A DNA stretch of 64,000 nt from positions 28,501-92,500 of the forward strand of contig NW_026112163.1 in NCBI RefSeq assembly GCF_024679095.1. Reading direction: 5' to 3'. Below the pieces are notes generated by a model. The model was not told the origin of the DNA and did no database searches. It saw nothing but the letters and a program-made list of their open reading frames with translations. This DNA comes from Eriocheir sinensis. Its lineage: Eukaryota; Arthropoda; Malacostraca; Decapoda; Varunidae. A program made the position numbers and the translations under genes. Positions 1 to 10,435 of the stretch are shown here, piece by piece; within the stretch, counting starts at the first letter, position 1, and every line of letters begins with the position of its first letter.

Positions 1-1088
1 GGAACGCAAGGGAAGCGAAGGACTCACCGGTAGCAACATATCTGAAATAGAGATGAGACATAATACACTGTTAATAATGATACAACATATTATACCTAAT
101 ATAATAGACTACACAGGTAGTTATGTTGTTCCAACTATAAAATTCAATAGTGTAATAAATGTGAATGTGGCGAAGAGAAACGTATTGGAATGATAGGCTA
201 ACAGTCACATTTATTTTCCGAGTCGACAGGGGGGGATGTGAGTATATAGAGGTCACTTCACTATTCATACCTACAAGTTATAGATAATAATATTTTGATC
301 AGATGTATATAATCAAATCGTCAGTGAAAATGGAAGAAAGTGGTAGCCTAGCAGTGCAGCGCTGACCAAGCATCGTCTCCACCCAGGCAATAATAGGCTA
401 TATCGCGTCGTCTGTCGTGTTTCGTGCAACTTTGAATTATGTTTGGGCACTTGTCGATATTTTTCTTTGGATTTTACCGTTAAATATAAACATAAACAAT
501 TGATTTTGTGATTTGTTTTTCAGAATATCACTGATTTCACACACACAAGGTTTACATAGTCATGCATGAATGTCGTTCCCGATGACGTCATCATCAAATG
601 CGAGTTTATTATGTAGTATTTTTTTCGCATTTTATCAAATGAAGAGCAGCTAATTATTTTCTTCCTATTATTTTATAATATAGGGATTAATACTATATTG
701 AAAAAAAGAGCAATATATTTGTGCAGTTATATATATACTTAGTTTCAACATAGAACTCATTTGACTCTTTTAATGTCTTGAACGAAAACTGTATCAAAAT
801 GTTTCGGCAGAGGCTGCTTAATATAACGTTATAAGGTAAAAATTTCCACTCTATTGAATTTATTTACTTTCTCTACATCATATTTGGTGTATCTATAACA
901 AAATCACTCCCATACATCCCTTCTCTTCAAATAATATTATGTAATATTTGAACGAAAGTCATTGCAAACTGTGTCAACACTTCGTAGCGCGATTGTACCA
1001 TAATTCCGGCGTTTGTTTGTGTGTCTGTCTATTTGTCTGTCTGTCTGTCTTTTCCTATTCACTAATATTATTCTTCTCTTCTTTGCAG
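1..1088. other. AT-rich non-coding flank ending at a 3' splice site
   Basis: No convincing exon was found on either strand. The region is AT-rich, with a palindromic CRE-like TGACGTCA near 584 inside otherwise unremarkable sequence. The last 80 bases are a TTTGT/CTGT-rich pyrimidine stretch ending in TTTGCAG at 1082-1088, a good splice acceptor for the MADF exon that follows. The upstream MADF exon or exons, which should encode the first half of the domain, were not recognised and probably lie outside the window. Confidence 0.5.
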
Positions 1089-1352
1089 ATAGTGACTGCA
1101 AGGAGAAATGGCAACAGTTGCGGAGCAATTTCATGCGAGAAAAGAAGAAATTTGATGCTCTGCCATCTGGTTCGGCCACTGTCAAAGCACGGAAATGGGT
1201 ATTCTATGATGCAATGACTTTCCTCACACCTTGTGTAACACCACGTGCCACTTCCAGCAATGTATCGTCACCCCTTGAAGAAATGAATACTGAACTTGAT
1301 GCTGAAGGTGAGGGTGCTACACTAGATGATACTGACAACAAGGGCTCAGCAT

Positions 1353-1768
1353 TGTAGCAGTCACCGCTCAAATTCCGTGTTCCTTCCCCTCAGTGACAAG
1401 AAAATGGGGTGCTGCAAGAGAGACTAAGATTCTCAGTGTTTTCATGTAATGTCCATCGTCACTGTGTCTGCCAGTCTGTCTTGTCGCGTCTTCATCGTTA
1501 ACTTTCCTTGTATTCGTTTACCTTTGACTGTCCGTCCACGTTCTCTTGTCGTCCACCGTTACACATTGTTCCACACATACACCAACACTTAAATGTTAAC
1601 CTACACAAACAACATTCACACAAACGCATACACAAACAAACACCTATCATATGTGTTGTCCTTGTCGTGATGAGCTCTGTAAGTTTTGTCCAATAAAGTA
1701 ACCCTGGCGGATATGACTTTCTCTATCCGTGAACCGATTAGCACTTAGAACACTCGCTACCACCAACA
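1353..1768 (+). repeat. Left LTR of the non-autonomous element
   Basis: This 416-bp terminal repeat begins TG and ends CA. It contains an AATAAA-type polyadenylation signal near 1693 (CCAATAAAG). I counted two differences from the right copy: one missing A in the GCTGCAAGAGAG run and T for C in the TAACTTTCC stretch. That points to a very recent insertion. Confidence 0.9.
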
Positions 1769-1984
1769 ATTGGTGACCCCGGAGTGTTGCTATGGTTCAA
1801 GGTGGCTTATAGCCGGTGCCGTTTTAAGGGCACTCTCTCCTAGAGTGGAGGACCTGGGCAGGGTAACTTGTCCATTCGTCCGCCCTCTCCTGGGGCAAAA
1901 ATCCTCACCTCCATTCGGGGTTCGTGGGGCTGAGCACTCAGGTCGGGAGAAACATTACGCCATAGGCGTAGTTGCCACCTTCAG

Positions 1985-3440
1985 GGTTTTCCCCCGCCCT
2001 CCCCTAGGCGCCTTCTGCGCCTTCCCCAGGCACCCTCTGTGCCTTCCCCAGGCACCCTCTGTGCGCCTCTTCCAGGCTCCCTCTGTGCGCCTCTTCCAGG
2101 CTCCCTCTGTGCGCCTCTTCTAGGCTCCCTGTGTGCGCCTCCTCCAGGCATCTTCAGCGCCCTTCAGGCATCTTTTGTGCCCCATGGTGCTTCTCCCGGC
2201 GCTCACCCACCCACCCCCACCCCTCCTCCTCCCTTCTGCTGGTCCGGCGACTGAGACACGCACACCGTGTGACACACTACACAGACTCAGTGAACACTCA
2301 AACACAGTGCGACACATTACTGAGACACAGTGCCACACACTCAGTGTACACGCCACACACAGACTCGGTGTACACGCCATACAGACTCAGTGTATACGCC
2401 GCCACACACCACACAGACTCAGAGAGACACGCAAACACAGTGTGACACCCCACTGGGATTACTAGCTGCCCCCTGGATTAACCACCGCCTCCTGGATCTA
2501 CCACCGCCCTCTTGTATTACCTTACTCTCCTGTGGATCCTCATATATAGTGCAGTGTGTCCAGCAACAGTTCAGTGCAGCACGTCCCCAGCAACAGTTAG
2601 TGTCACAGTGTTACCCACTAAGCGTACAGTGTTGTGTTACAGTGCCTTTTTGAACACTGGTTCACTCCCCGAGCCACAGAGGCCCCTGGCACGTGCCAGC
2701 GCCTACAGTACACGCAGTTCGTTTTACTCTCACGGACTGCCGCGGCTCCTGGCACATGCTAGCGCCCCTAACTTTTCAACTCGCTGTGGCCCCCGGCTCG
2801 CTGGCATCTAGCGCCTTCCCACGCAGTCGTTCGACGCACTCACGACTGCCGCGGCTCCTGGCATATGCTTGCGCCTCTCAATTCTCAACCGGCTGTGGTC
2901 TCTGGCACGCTGGCATCTAGCGCCTTACCACGCAGTCATTCGACGCCCTCACGGACTGCCGAGGCCCCTGACACGCTGGCAGCTGGCGCCTTTAATACAC
3001 GCAGTCGTTCTACTCTCACCGACTGCCGAGGCCCCTGACACGCTGTCAGCTAGCGCCTTCACACGCAGTTCCCTCGACGCACTCTATGACTGCCGTGGCC
3101 CCCGGCGCGTTTACGCCAGTGCCTATTGCCCATCTCCACGCCGCTCGACTTCACCATACCTGACGACGACATGCAACTCTTCCTCTACTACGGCGGTGTC
3201 CTTCAGAGCACCACTCTTCTGCTCAGGACCCGTCTACGTGGTTCGCGATTCGGGAGTGCGGATTCAAGCCTTCCAGGATCTATTAATTAAACAGCCAACC
3301 ACTCAACTTACCGCAGCCCACCTCACGCAGCCCACCTCACGCAGCCCACCTCACGCAGCCCACCTTACGCAGCCCACCTCATGCAGCCCACCTCACGCTG
3401 CTCAACTCCTCGCTGCTCAACTCCTCGCTGCTCAACCCTT
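1985..3440. repeat. Internal minisatellite chain of the non-autonomous LTR element
   Basis: Successive short tandem blocks fill this part. About 2019-2180 has units of roughly 26 bp containing CTCCCTCTGTGCGCCTCTTC. About 2260-2440 has CACACAGACTCAGTGTACACGCC-like units. About 2690-3110 has longer degenerate units built on GACTGCCG(C/A)GG followed by CTGGCA and TAGCGCC. About 3310-3400 has a 14-bp unit, CCCACCTCACGCAG. No protein family is recognisable in any frame. Confidence 0.75.
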
Positions 3441-4007
3441 CAGCTCGACTCACCGTAGCTGTCTCCTACGCGCTACTCACTCCAGCTCGACTCACCGTAG
3501 CTGTTGTCACCGCATTACTCACTCCAGCTCGACTCACCGTAGCTGTTGTCACTGCATTACTCACTCCAGCTCGACTCACCGTAGCTGTTGTCACTGCATT
3601 ACTCACTCCAGCTCGACTCACCGTAGCTGTTGTCACTGCATTACTCACTCCAGCTCGACTCACCGTAGCTGTTGTCACTGCATTACTCACTCCAGCTCGA
3701 CTCACCGTAGCTGTTGTCACTGCATTACTCACTCCAGCTCGACTCACCGTAGCTGTTGTCACTGCACTACTCACTCCAGCTCGACTCACCGTAGCTGTTG
3801 TCACTGCACTACTCACTCCAGCTCGACTCACCGTAGCTGTTGTCACTGCACTACTCACTCCAGCTCGACTCACCGTAGCTGTTGTCACTGCACTACTCAC
3901 TCCAGCTCGACTCACCGTAGCTGTTGTCACTGCATTACTCACTCCAGCTCGACTCACCGTAGCTGTTGTCACTGCACTACTCGCCCCAGCTCGACTCACC
4001 GTAGCTG
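3441..4007. repeat. 42-bp tandem array inside the LTR element
   Basis: The core CAGCTCGACTCACCGTAGCT recurs at an exact 42-bp period from 3441 to 3987. This gives 13 full periods with no length change and only a few base substitutions; the first unit is the most divergent. Because 42 is divisible by three, the array stays open on both strands and mimics a repetitive protein (THSSSTHRSCCHC per unit on the plus strand). I treat it as a minisatellite. Confidence 0.9.
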
Positions 4008-4197
4008 AACTACTCAACGCAACTCTACTCAGCGCAACTTACCGCGCACCTCAACGCAACTACTCAGCGCAACTTACCGCGCATCTCGACACAACTCTAC
4101 ACAACGCTACTCATCGCAACGCATCACCGTCTGCCACAGCGCCCCAGCACCAGGGAAGATTTCGTTCCTCCTTCCTCGTCACTTGGGGGGAGTAATC

Positions 4198-4614
4198 TGT
4201 AGCAGTCACCGCTCAAATTCCGTGTTCCTTCCCCTCAGTGACAAGAAAATGGGGTGCTGCAAAGAGAGACTAAGATTCTCAGTGTTTTCATGTAATGTCC
4301 ATCGTCACTGTGTCTGCCAGTCTGTCTTGTCGCGTCTTCATCGTTAACTCTCCTTGTATTCGTTTACCTTTGACTGTCCGTCCACGTTCTCTTGTCGTCC
4401 ACCGTTACACATTGTTCCACACATACACCAACACTTAAATGTTAACCTACACAAACAACATTCACACAAACGCATACACAAACAAACACCTATCATATGT
4501 GTTGTCCTTGTCGTGATGAGCTCTGTAAGTTTTGTCCAATAAAGTAACCCTGGCGGATATGACTTTCTCTATCCGTGAACCGATTAGCACTTAGAACACT
4601 CGCTACCACCAACA
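4198..4614 (+). repeat. Right LTR of the non-autonomous element
   Basis: This 417-bp copy differs from the left LTR at only two places. It is followed directly by the GCAT target duplication and then by the continuing MADF-BESS reading frame. Confidence 0.9.
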
Positions 4615-5154
4615 GCATCAACTGCATCTAATGTGAATGCCAATGAAAAACAAACTAGCTCATCTGCTATCAAGCAGCCATCATCTACACCAAAGAACAA
4701 AGGTGCCTACAAGAAGCGTCGCGGCAATCTTGAACATGATGACGTGGATGAGCAACTGATGGGGGAGCTACGGAAGATGCGAGAACAAGCAGTTAGTAAG
4801 GAAAAAGAAGAATCTGACTCAGATCGTCTTTTTCTGCTGAGTCTTCTCCCTCTCATGAAACAACTGTCACCTATGGACAACCTTGATGCTAAAATTGAAA
4901 TCCAGCAGATCTTTCGAAGAAAACTTGCAGCGAATAAGAAGTCTAGCTACGGTTACAGTACTGCCTCTCAACCAGCAACATCTGCTCGAGAAACACCATC
5001 ACGACATGCATATGCACAACCAGCACCATATGCATATGAAACACAAGCACCATATGCATATGAAACAACATCACCATACGCTAATCAGAGGACATCACCA
5101 ATATGTCATGAAACGTCATTACTCCATGACCTTGATACACCAGCATTTGATTAA

Positions 5155-5475
5155 GCAACAGCGTCAGCATGTAATCATAAAACGCTGTATTTAGACATTA
5201 GTAAGGTGTTGTTGAAGCATTAACTTGCTTTTAATTGTTAAGTGAAAGTCTGTAATTTTCATTTCATTATTTTTATTTTTCATTATGTAGCTAATGAATG
5301 GTGTAATATTTCCCTTAATAGGTTTTTAGTTCAATATTACTTATGTACTTATTTATTTTGAATATTAACACCATATATAAATATTGGAACAATATACATT
5401 TCAAATCAAGTTTAGCTCATTTGCAATTTAAATAAACGCTCAACAAATTATTGAAGAGTTTTATAAGTTATTGCC
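5155..5475. other. AT-rich spacer between two convergent genes
   Basis: This probably holds the 3' untranslated region of the MADF-BESS gene, with AATAAA candidates near 5430 (TTTAAATAAACG). It also holds the start of an intron of the minus-strand transposase, with GTAAGG just left of 5476. No further transposase exon was found here. Confidence 0.5.
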
Positions 5476-5856
5476 TTACCTTAGATAAATGGCCAGTCTT
5501 TCTTCTGCTTCAATAGCACGACGGTAATTAGTATTTTGCTTCTGAATGGAGAGCCTCAGTAACTCGACCAACTGCTTAAATTTCTCCTTGTCAATCCTGA
5601 AGAAATCATGAAATTTATCTGGATTATTGAGCAAATCTGGGAACAAATGTGCAAATGTCCCAAATTGTGCTCTCCTGCTATTAATGGGATGCATCCACAT
5701 ATTCCTTTGTTTCCTACGCCTTCTACGCCGCTGCAACAACAACAATGTTATTCTTGCTAGGTCACTGACGTCCATCTCGCACGAAGGCTTATTGCATACT
5801 TGATGACCTGAATGAAAAGTAAGCTGATGGCGTTGGTTGGAACGGTGTTCATTCAA
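5476..5856 (-). pseudogene. PIF/Harbinger (HARBI1-like) transposase, first exon only
   Basis: The reading frame opens at 5856 and ends with a good splice donor (CTAAG then GTAAGG) at its left edge. Family-typical stretches are a basic RRRRRRKQRN cluster, MWMHPINSRRAQFG, LFPDLLNNPDKFHDFFRI and KQNTNYRRAIEAEERLA. These match the N-terminal, pre-catalytic part of Harbinger transposases. The DDE catalytic exon should follow on the minus strand (towards position 1), but the space up to the MADF gene and the first kilobase show nothing like it. The element is therefore either deleted internally or the exon lies beyond the window. The probable terminal inverted repeat starts about 35 bp upstream of the start codon. 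Confidence 0.75.
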
Positions 5857-5890
5857 AAAGAATTGAATGACGTGAATTGAATGGAATGGA

Positions 5891-5957
5891 ATTGAATTGA
5901 ATGGTTTGGTGGGAACGCACCCTTAGGGTGCGTTACCACCAAACCATTCAATTCAAT
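5891..5957. repeat. 32-bp inverted repeat around TTA: back-to-back Harbinger ends
   Basis: The arms 5891-5922 and 5926-5957 are reverse complements with one mismatch (5913) and are separated only by TTA (5923-5925). Each arm starts, reading outward-in, with GGGTGCGTT. PIF/Harbinger elements duplicate TTA/TAA and have GGG-type ends. The simplest reading is two element termini sharing one target trinucleotide. Confidence 0.7.
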
Positions 5958-7051
5958 TTGAAGGCACCCTTCTGACTGAAACATTTCCCACAAACTTCAC
6001 ACTCATGACTTTTTGCATCAGTGTGTGTAACAAGGTGTAATTTGAGGGTAGCCTTCCGACTGAAATATTTCCCACAAACTTCACACTCATGATTTCTTTC
6101 ACCAGTGTGTGTAAGAATGTGTAATTTGAGGGTACCCTTCTGACTGAAACATTTCCCACAAACTTGACACTCATGATTTCTTTCACCAGTGTGTGTGTAA
6201 GAGTGTGTAATTTGAGGGTACCCTTCTGACTGAAACATTTTCCACAAACTTCACACTCATGATTTCTTTCACCAGTGTGTGTAAGAGTGTGTAATTTGAG
6301 GGTACCCTTCCGACTGAAACATTTTCCACAAACTTCACACTCATGATTTCTTTCACCAGTGTGTGTAAGGGTGTGTAATTTGAGGGGACCCTTCTGAATG
6401 AAACATTTTCCACAAACTTCACACTCATGATTTCTTTCACCAGTGTGTGTAAGAGTGTGTAATTTGAGGGTATCCTTCCGACTGAAACATTTTCCACAAA
6501 CTTCACACTCATGATTTCTGTCACCACTGTGTGTAAGGGTGTGTTTCTTGAGGGTACCCTTCTGACTGAAACATTTCCCACAAACTTCACACTCATGATT
6601 TCTTGCACTGGTGTGTGTAAGGGTGTGTGTGTTGAGGTGACCCTTCTGATTGAAACATTTCCCACAAACTTCACACTCATGGTTTCTTGCACGAGTGTGT
6701 TTAAGGGTGTGATGTTTGGGGTTACTACTATTACTAAACCTTATGCCACACTCCCGACTTTCATGAGGTCTTACACCAGAGTGTGTGGGTGTATTTGTTG
6801 AGGTCATCCTTCCCTGCATGTCTTTTCTCACACTCTTGGCTTTGGTCAGTAAACTTGCTCTCGTTCTCAGATCTTCTCACACTTCTGAAATTCAAACTTC
6901 CCCCTTTGTGGATGAAGAGGCCAGCAGTTGTTGTTGTTGGTGGTGGTTGTGTTGGTGTTTTTTTTTTATCACTCCTGAACCTCACACCAGTAGCAGTCTG
7001 CTCCTGCTGATCCCAGCCACTCCAGCTGCTGTCCCGCCTTGCAGCCTCCAC
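5948..7051 (-). pseudogene. Poly-C2H2 zinc-finger gene, frameshifted and 3' truncated
   Basis: On the minus strand there is a degenerate first finger (ESRECGIRF, first cysteine lost). It is followed by eight near-identical 28-residue fingers of the form HECEVCGKCF-x5-L-x2-H-x3-H with TGERN linkers, and a ninth cut short at 5953. Such arrays bind DNA. Two length changes in (TG)n runs break the frame: one near 6188-6200 between fingers 6 and 7, the other near 6780-6790 ahead of finger 1, which detaches a Ser/Thr/Pro-rich leader with a start at 7051. The 84-bp repeats and TG runs make slippage, or assembly error, plausible. The last finger runs directly into the Harbinger-like inverted repeat, so the 3' end has been lost or replaced. 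The family is certain; its function is unknown. Confidence 0.8.
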
Positions 7052-7249
7052 TGCAACACTACTCTGGATGTGAGGAGTTGGGTGGGCTTGAGGAACCTCA
7101 GGGATGCTGGAGAAGGCGGCGAGGTTGCTTCAAAGCCACACTCAGTGACCAACTGAGCAGGCAAGGCGAGGGATGCACCAAGGAGTCCTGAAGTCAGCGG
7201 CAGCAGGGACGGAACAAATACTGACCACAGCAACTGTCTCGATGCCTCA

Positions 7250-8004
7250 CTTCAACACTAACACCAGTGGTGGACATTGGGACACAAAGTCATGTGCTGA
7301 AAAAAGAAAAAAAAAAGACTGGTAAGGAAACTGAGGTTGGTGGGAGGGATCAGGGCGGTGGTGGGTGCACCGAAGGCAAGGCACAGGCCACTGGGTCAGG
7401 CAAATAGTGCGTGTACTGATAATAAACTAATGCAATAATATATTCATTGATAAATATGTCTTTTGAACTAACCTAAATAAATCTGAAGTGATATTCGTAA
7501 CAATACTAAGTCAGAACTACACGTAAATGGACAATATCCAGCGACGAAAGCTGCAAGCTTGATAGTTTTAAGGTCTGTTAACACATTAATCGCGTTTGGC
7601 AACTCAGCGCTCTTGCCTGCTCCGCGGAACTTTCACGGCGCCCACCACGCCAGTGTCCGTTGGACTTTTGCAGAGAAAGGAGTTATGTATCCTTATGAGA
7701 GGATAGCCTGTAGTATAGTGTAAAAATCCACGGTACAAATATATACCAAATCGCGGACCACTAATATTTTTTCCCTCTGCCGCATATTGGTGCACCAATG
7801 TACCAGGCATGGGTTTGCGCATATATGTACCAGTTCGCGAAGCACTGACGATATAGTCTTGTTCTGCTATTCGGTGTAGTTTTTATGATTATTATACGAG
7901 TTAGTGTCGATACAATATCTTACATTTTGATGAGCTGTACATAAAAAAACAATTAATAATGTTTTTTTACCCTCCTTTTCAACAGAAATGAACCCGACCG
8001 TCTT
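7250..8004. other. Non-coding spacer, nothing recognised
   Basis: Mixed-composition sequence with no supportable exon, repeat or element ends. TTAACACATTAATCGCG near 7578 resembles a piggyBac-type TTAA junction, but no partner was found. Confidence 0.4.
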
Positions 8005-9229
8005 TTAAGGAGGGCAATCGGATACCTCACCTGGTGATTCAGATGATTCAAATTTTTTGTCACTTCAGATGACCCAGATGATGAGCTCTCCGAGGAAAGT
8101 GACGGGTTAGAAACAGATGAAGAGCAGGATGGGGAACATTATTCTCTTCTCTGTTATGAGCAAAATTTTAATTTATTAGGAATTTTTTTTTACGTTATTT
8201 GTGGAGTGGTATTTCCCTCTACAGTTCTGTAAAATACACTTCAAACATTGGGATAATCTAATATTCCAAGTACTAGTAAGTAGTGATCTGGAGCATTATT
8301 TTTTGTTATGAAAGCAAAATTTTCATTTTTTAGGATTTTTTTTTTTTTACGTTGTTTGATATGAGGGGCATTTGCCTCTATAGTTGATTACTGTTACATA
8401 ATGAAATGCTTATATTTGGAAGCAAATTGTCACCAAACTTTAAATGTATTTTGGATGCCTTTACATAGCTATATATTTATTACCTTATCATTTTGAACTT
8501 ATTACCTGGTACCATTGCAACACATCTGCAGTCATAATAAATACAAATTTACCCATAAATTGTTTATATACTCATGTTTGTAAAAGTTTATAGAAAGGGC
8601 TATTCGGGCCACAGATGTACCAATATGCAACAAGTGAAATATCTGCTCAGCACAATGGCGGCCCAGTAAGTGAACAAGGTATAAACAATCATATGTGAAG
8701 ATTTCATGACAATCAAATGAATACAAATGGCAAGACACATGAAATGGAAAAAAAAATCTTAAGGAGCCAAAATCTTGAAAATTTGTTTTTTACACTTCAA
8801 AAAATTTCACAAAATCGACAAAACGTCTGACAGTCTTTTGTAAGGTATCAATATAATCTACGACTAAACGGCAATTTTTCTCATTTTGTACATTTTTTAA
8901 AAATGTAAACAGAAAACGGGAGAAAAAGTGGAGAAAATTATTAGTGAAAATAAATTTCAATTTTTTAAAGCCAGAACAAAAAATGAAAAAAATTACAAAA
9001 CGAGAAATGTAGATATATACATAAAGTTTCTATGGTATATTTTTTTCAACTAAAGTCTGAAACAAAAATAAGATGTTATGCTTTGTTTGAGTCTCCTCTA
9101 CACATTCACCCAAATTTCACAAAATTCACAGAATGTCATACACTTACACCAACAAACAACATACTAAAATTTCAAAGCCATAGGACATACTGTGTGCCCA
9201 GGAGGGACCCCCCCGGGCGCCCTCCTTAA
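8005..9229. mobile_element. Possible piggyBac-type remnant or MITE
   Basis: TTAA (8005-8008) followed by GGAGGGC mirrors GCCCTCC followed by TTAA (9219-9229), as expected for a short inverted repeat with a TTAA duplication. Just inside the left end, 8060-8150 reads in one frame as an acidic stretch (SDDPDDELSEESDG, then LETDEEQDG) like the N-terminus of piggyBac transposases. The frame soon leads nowhere. A roughly 190-bp internal duplication spans about 8140-8400 and the rest is AT-rich. An 11-bp match can arise by chance over this distance, so the call is weak. Confidence 0.35.
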
Positions 9230-9740
9230 CCCGAGAACGTTGGCAGACCCTTTTTTAGGCTTTCACGAGTCGTGGCTGTGGTACGGTGGACCCTAAAAAG
9301 GGCTCGCCATAAAACGCCTAATTTGAGCTAATTGTAGGCGGTGGTGGCATAGCGCAACCCACCATGAATGCCCTAGTTCATTGTGGTGGGTGGGTGATCT
9401 TGAGGTTGGCTTTTTTTGTCATAGGTGGTGCTGTAAGGTTATGGCATACTGAATTAGCTATCCATACAGTGATCACTTGGCAAATTCTCTATAGTACACA
9501 ACAAGCGACTCTCGGCTAGATGCCACGCATCACGAGACTGTTTATTTTGTAAAAAACATCACCCAAAAAGAATGGAGTTTGAGTAAAAGTAAATATTTTG
9601 AACGGTTTTATGGTTATGAGAGGAGTACTTTGATGTACGTTTCATGCTCTTTTCTTAGTCTCAAAACGCAGAGTAGTTTTGTCGTTTCTCGGGCACTTCT
9701 CGGCTTTCCCATAGCCGAAGCCTACGGGTTAATAAGGCAG
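9230..9740. other. Non-coding spacer
   Basis: Only a short imperfect hairpin around ACCCACCATGAA (9358-9400) was noticed. No exon or element is recognised. Confidence 0.4.
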
Positions 9741-9744
9741 TGAG

Positions 9745-9905
9745 GCCGCTGATTGGGTGAGCGCTGGCGATGACGTCATTGGACTCCCAGCGAATCACAA
9801 GCGTGTTTTCAGAGCTCAGCCAATCGTAACGCTTCATCTGTGGCTTTAAAATGACCCGTTCTCTCTTTTTGTTTCCTTTCTTTTTCCAAGGTACGTATTT
9901 TGAGC
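9745..9905 (+). promoter_or_regulatory. Candidate CCAAT/CRE promoter with pyrimidine-rich first exon
   Basis: Within 80 bp there are an ATTGG (9752), a perfect CRE TGACGTCA (9771-9778) directly followed by a second ATTGG, and CCAAT in the form CAGCCAATCG (9817-9825). About 45 bp on comes a pyrimidine stretch (CTCTCTTTTTGTTTCCTTTC) and CCAAG followed by GTACGT, a possible 5' splice site. This resembles a housekeeping or ribosomal-protein-type promoter with a short TOP-like first exon. No matching coding exon was identified downstream. Confidence 0.3.
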
Positions 9906-10435
9906 TAACAAGGGAGTAAAGGAGGAAAAAAAGTGAGCTCCGGGGGGCAGCATGACCCAACTATAATGGCACCACTATAAACAGTTGCCTGCGCAATGAC
10001 AGGCTCGGGGCCGACCATTAGGCTCAGATGGATAGTTTATCGGCGCCATAAACCACATAAAAAAAAAAAATCTCCACGGATCGGAACAAATAAGCGCTTC
10101 TTCAGTGTTTTCAATACCTCGAGTTTCGCGACTCTCGAGTTTTGCGCTATACCTTCGGAATGAGGGGAGCACGAAACTCGAGAGGGTACTGTAGTCATAA
10201 CATAAATACTGGCCTAAGGCAAAAACCTTCTCTTTCATCGTACTTTTATTTATCCTTAAATATACACATTTCCATTTTTTTGTGGGTAATAAATAGCCAT
10301 AGGAAGAGTGGTGGTTGGCCCAAGCCCGACGTGGTGCAGGCAAGTGTTTATACTGGCGCCGTCTATTCTTGGCTCATGCTGCGCCCGGAAGCTCATTCTT
10401 GATTTCCCTTTGACAGTTCCTTTAGAGTCCACGTT

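Larger units (their letters stand above)
1353..4614 (+). mobile_element. Non-autonomous LTR retrotransposon (TRIM/LARD-like)
   Basis: Two nearly identical direct repeats (1353-1768 and 4198-4614) begin TGTAGCAG and end CCACCAACA. A primer-binding-like site, TGGTGACCCCGGAG, sits at 1771-1784, two bases after the left LTR. A G-rich polypurine tract (GGGGGGAG, 4185-4192) precedes the right LTR. The insertion is flanked by the 4-bp duplication GCAT (1349-1352 and 4615-4618). The 2.4-kb interior has no gag, protease, reverse transcriptase or integrase; it is a chain of GC-rich minisatellites. The element must therefore be mobilised by another element's proteins, probably a Gypsy-type one judging from the 4-bp duplication and the primer site. 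The long open frames across the interior are by-products of repeats whose period is a multiple of three. Confidence 0.88.
1089..5154 (+). pseudogene. MADF-BESS DNA-binding protein, last exon split by an LTR element
   Basis: The first part (1089-1352) encodes the C-terminal half of a MADF domain: a KEKWQQLR core, a basic REKKKF stretch, then KARKWVFYDAMTFL. The second part (4619-5154) carries an acidic/basic linker and a BESS motif (SDRLFLLSLLPLMKQL, then an IQQIFRRKL helix). It ends in a Y/P/H-rich tail of near-repeats built on PYAYET, with stop at 5152-5154. MADF-BESS proteins of the Adf-1 type bind DNA through MADF and contact partners through BESS. The two parts are in the same frame if the LTR insertion and one 4-bp duplication are ignored, so the insertion is the only break seen. 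As it stands, translation runs into a stop 2-5 bases inside the LTR. The HARBI1-type exon just downstream suggests this is the accessory DNA-binding gene of a PIF/Harbinger transposon rather than a host regulator; that is an inference. Confidence 0.72.

Noticed and set aside
1508..1696. 62-codon frame present twice (also at 4354-4542)
   Set aside because: It lies inside both LTR copies and is simply duplicated with them; no family similarity.
3441..4007. CRISPR-like regular array
   Set aside because: Units are contiguous near-identical 42-mers with no unique spacers, in a eukaryotic LTR element.
2869..4017. Long open frames on both strands across the 42-bp repeats
   Set aside because: They arise because the repeat period is a multiple of three. 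The sequence lies between LTRs of a non-coding element and shows no domain.
6511..6801. Plus-strand frame across the zinc-finger array
   Set aside because: Antisense of the 84-bp finger repeats.
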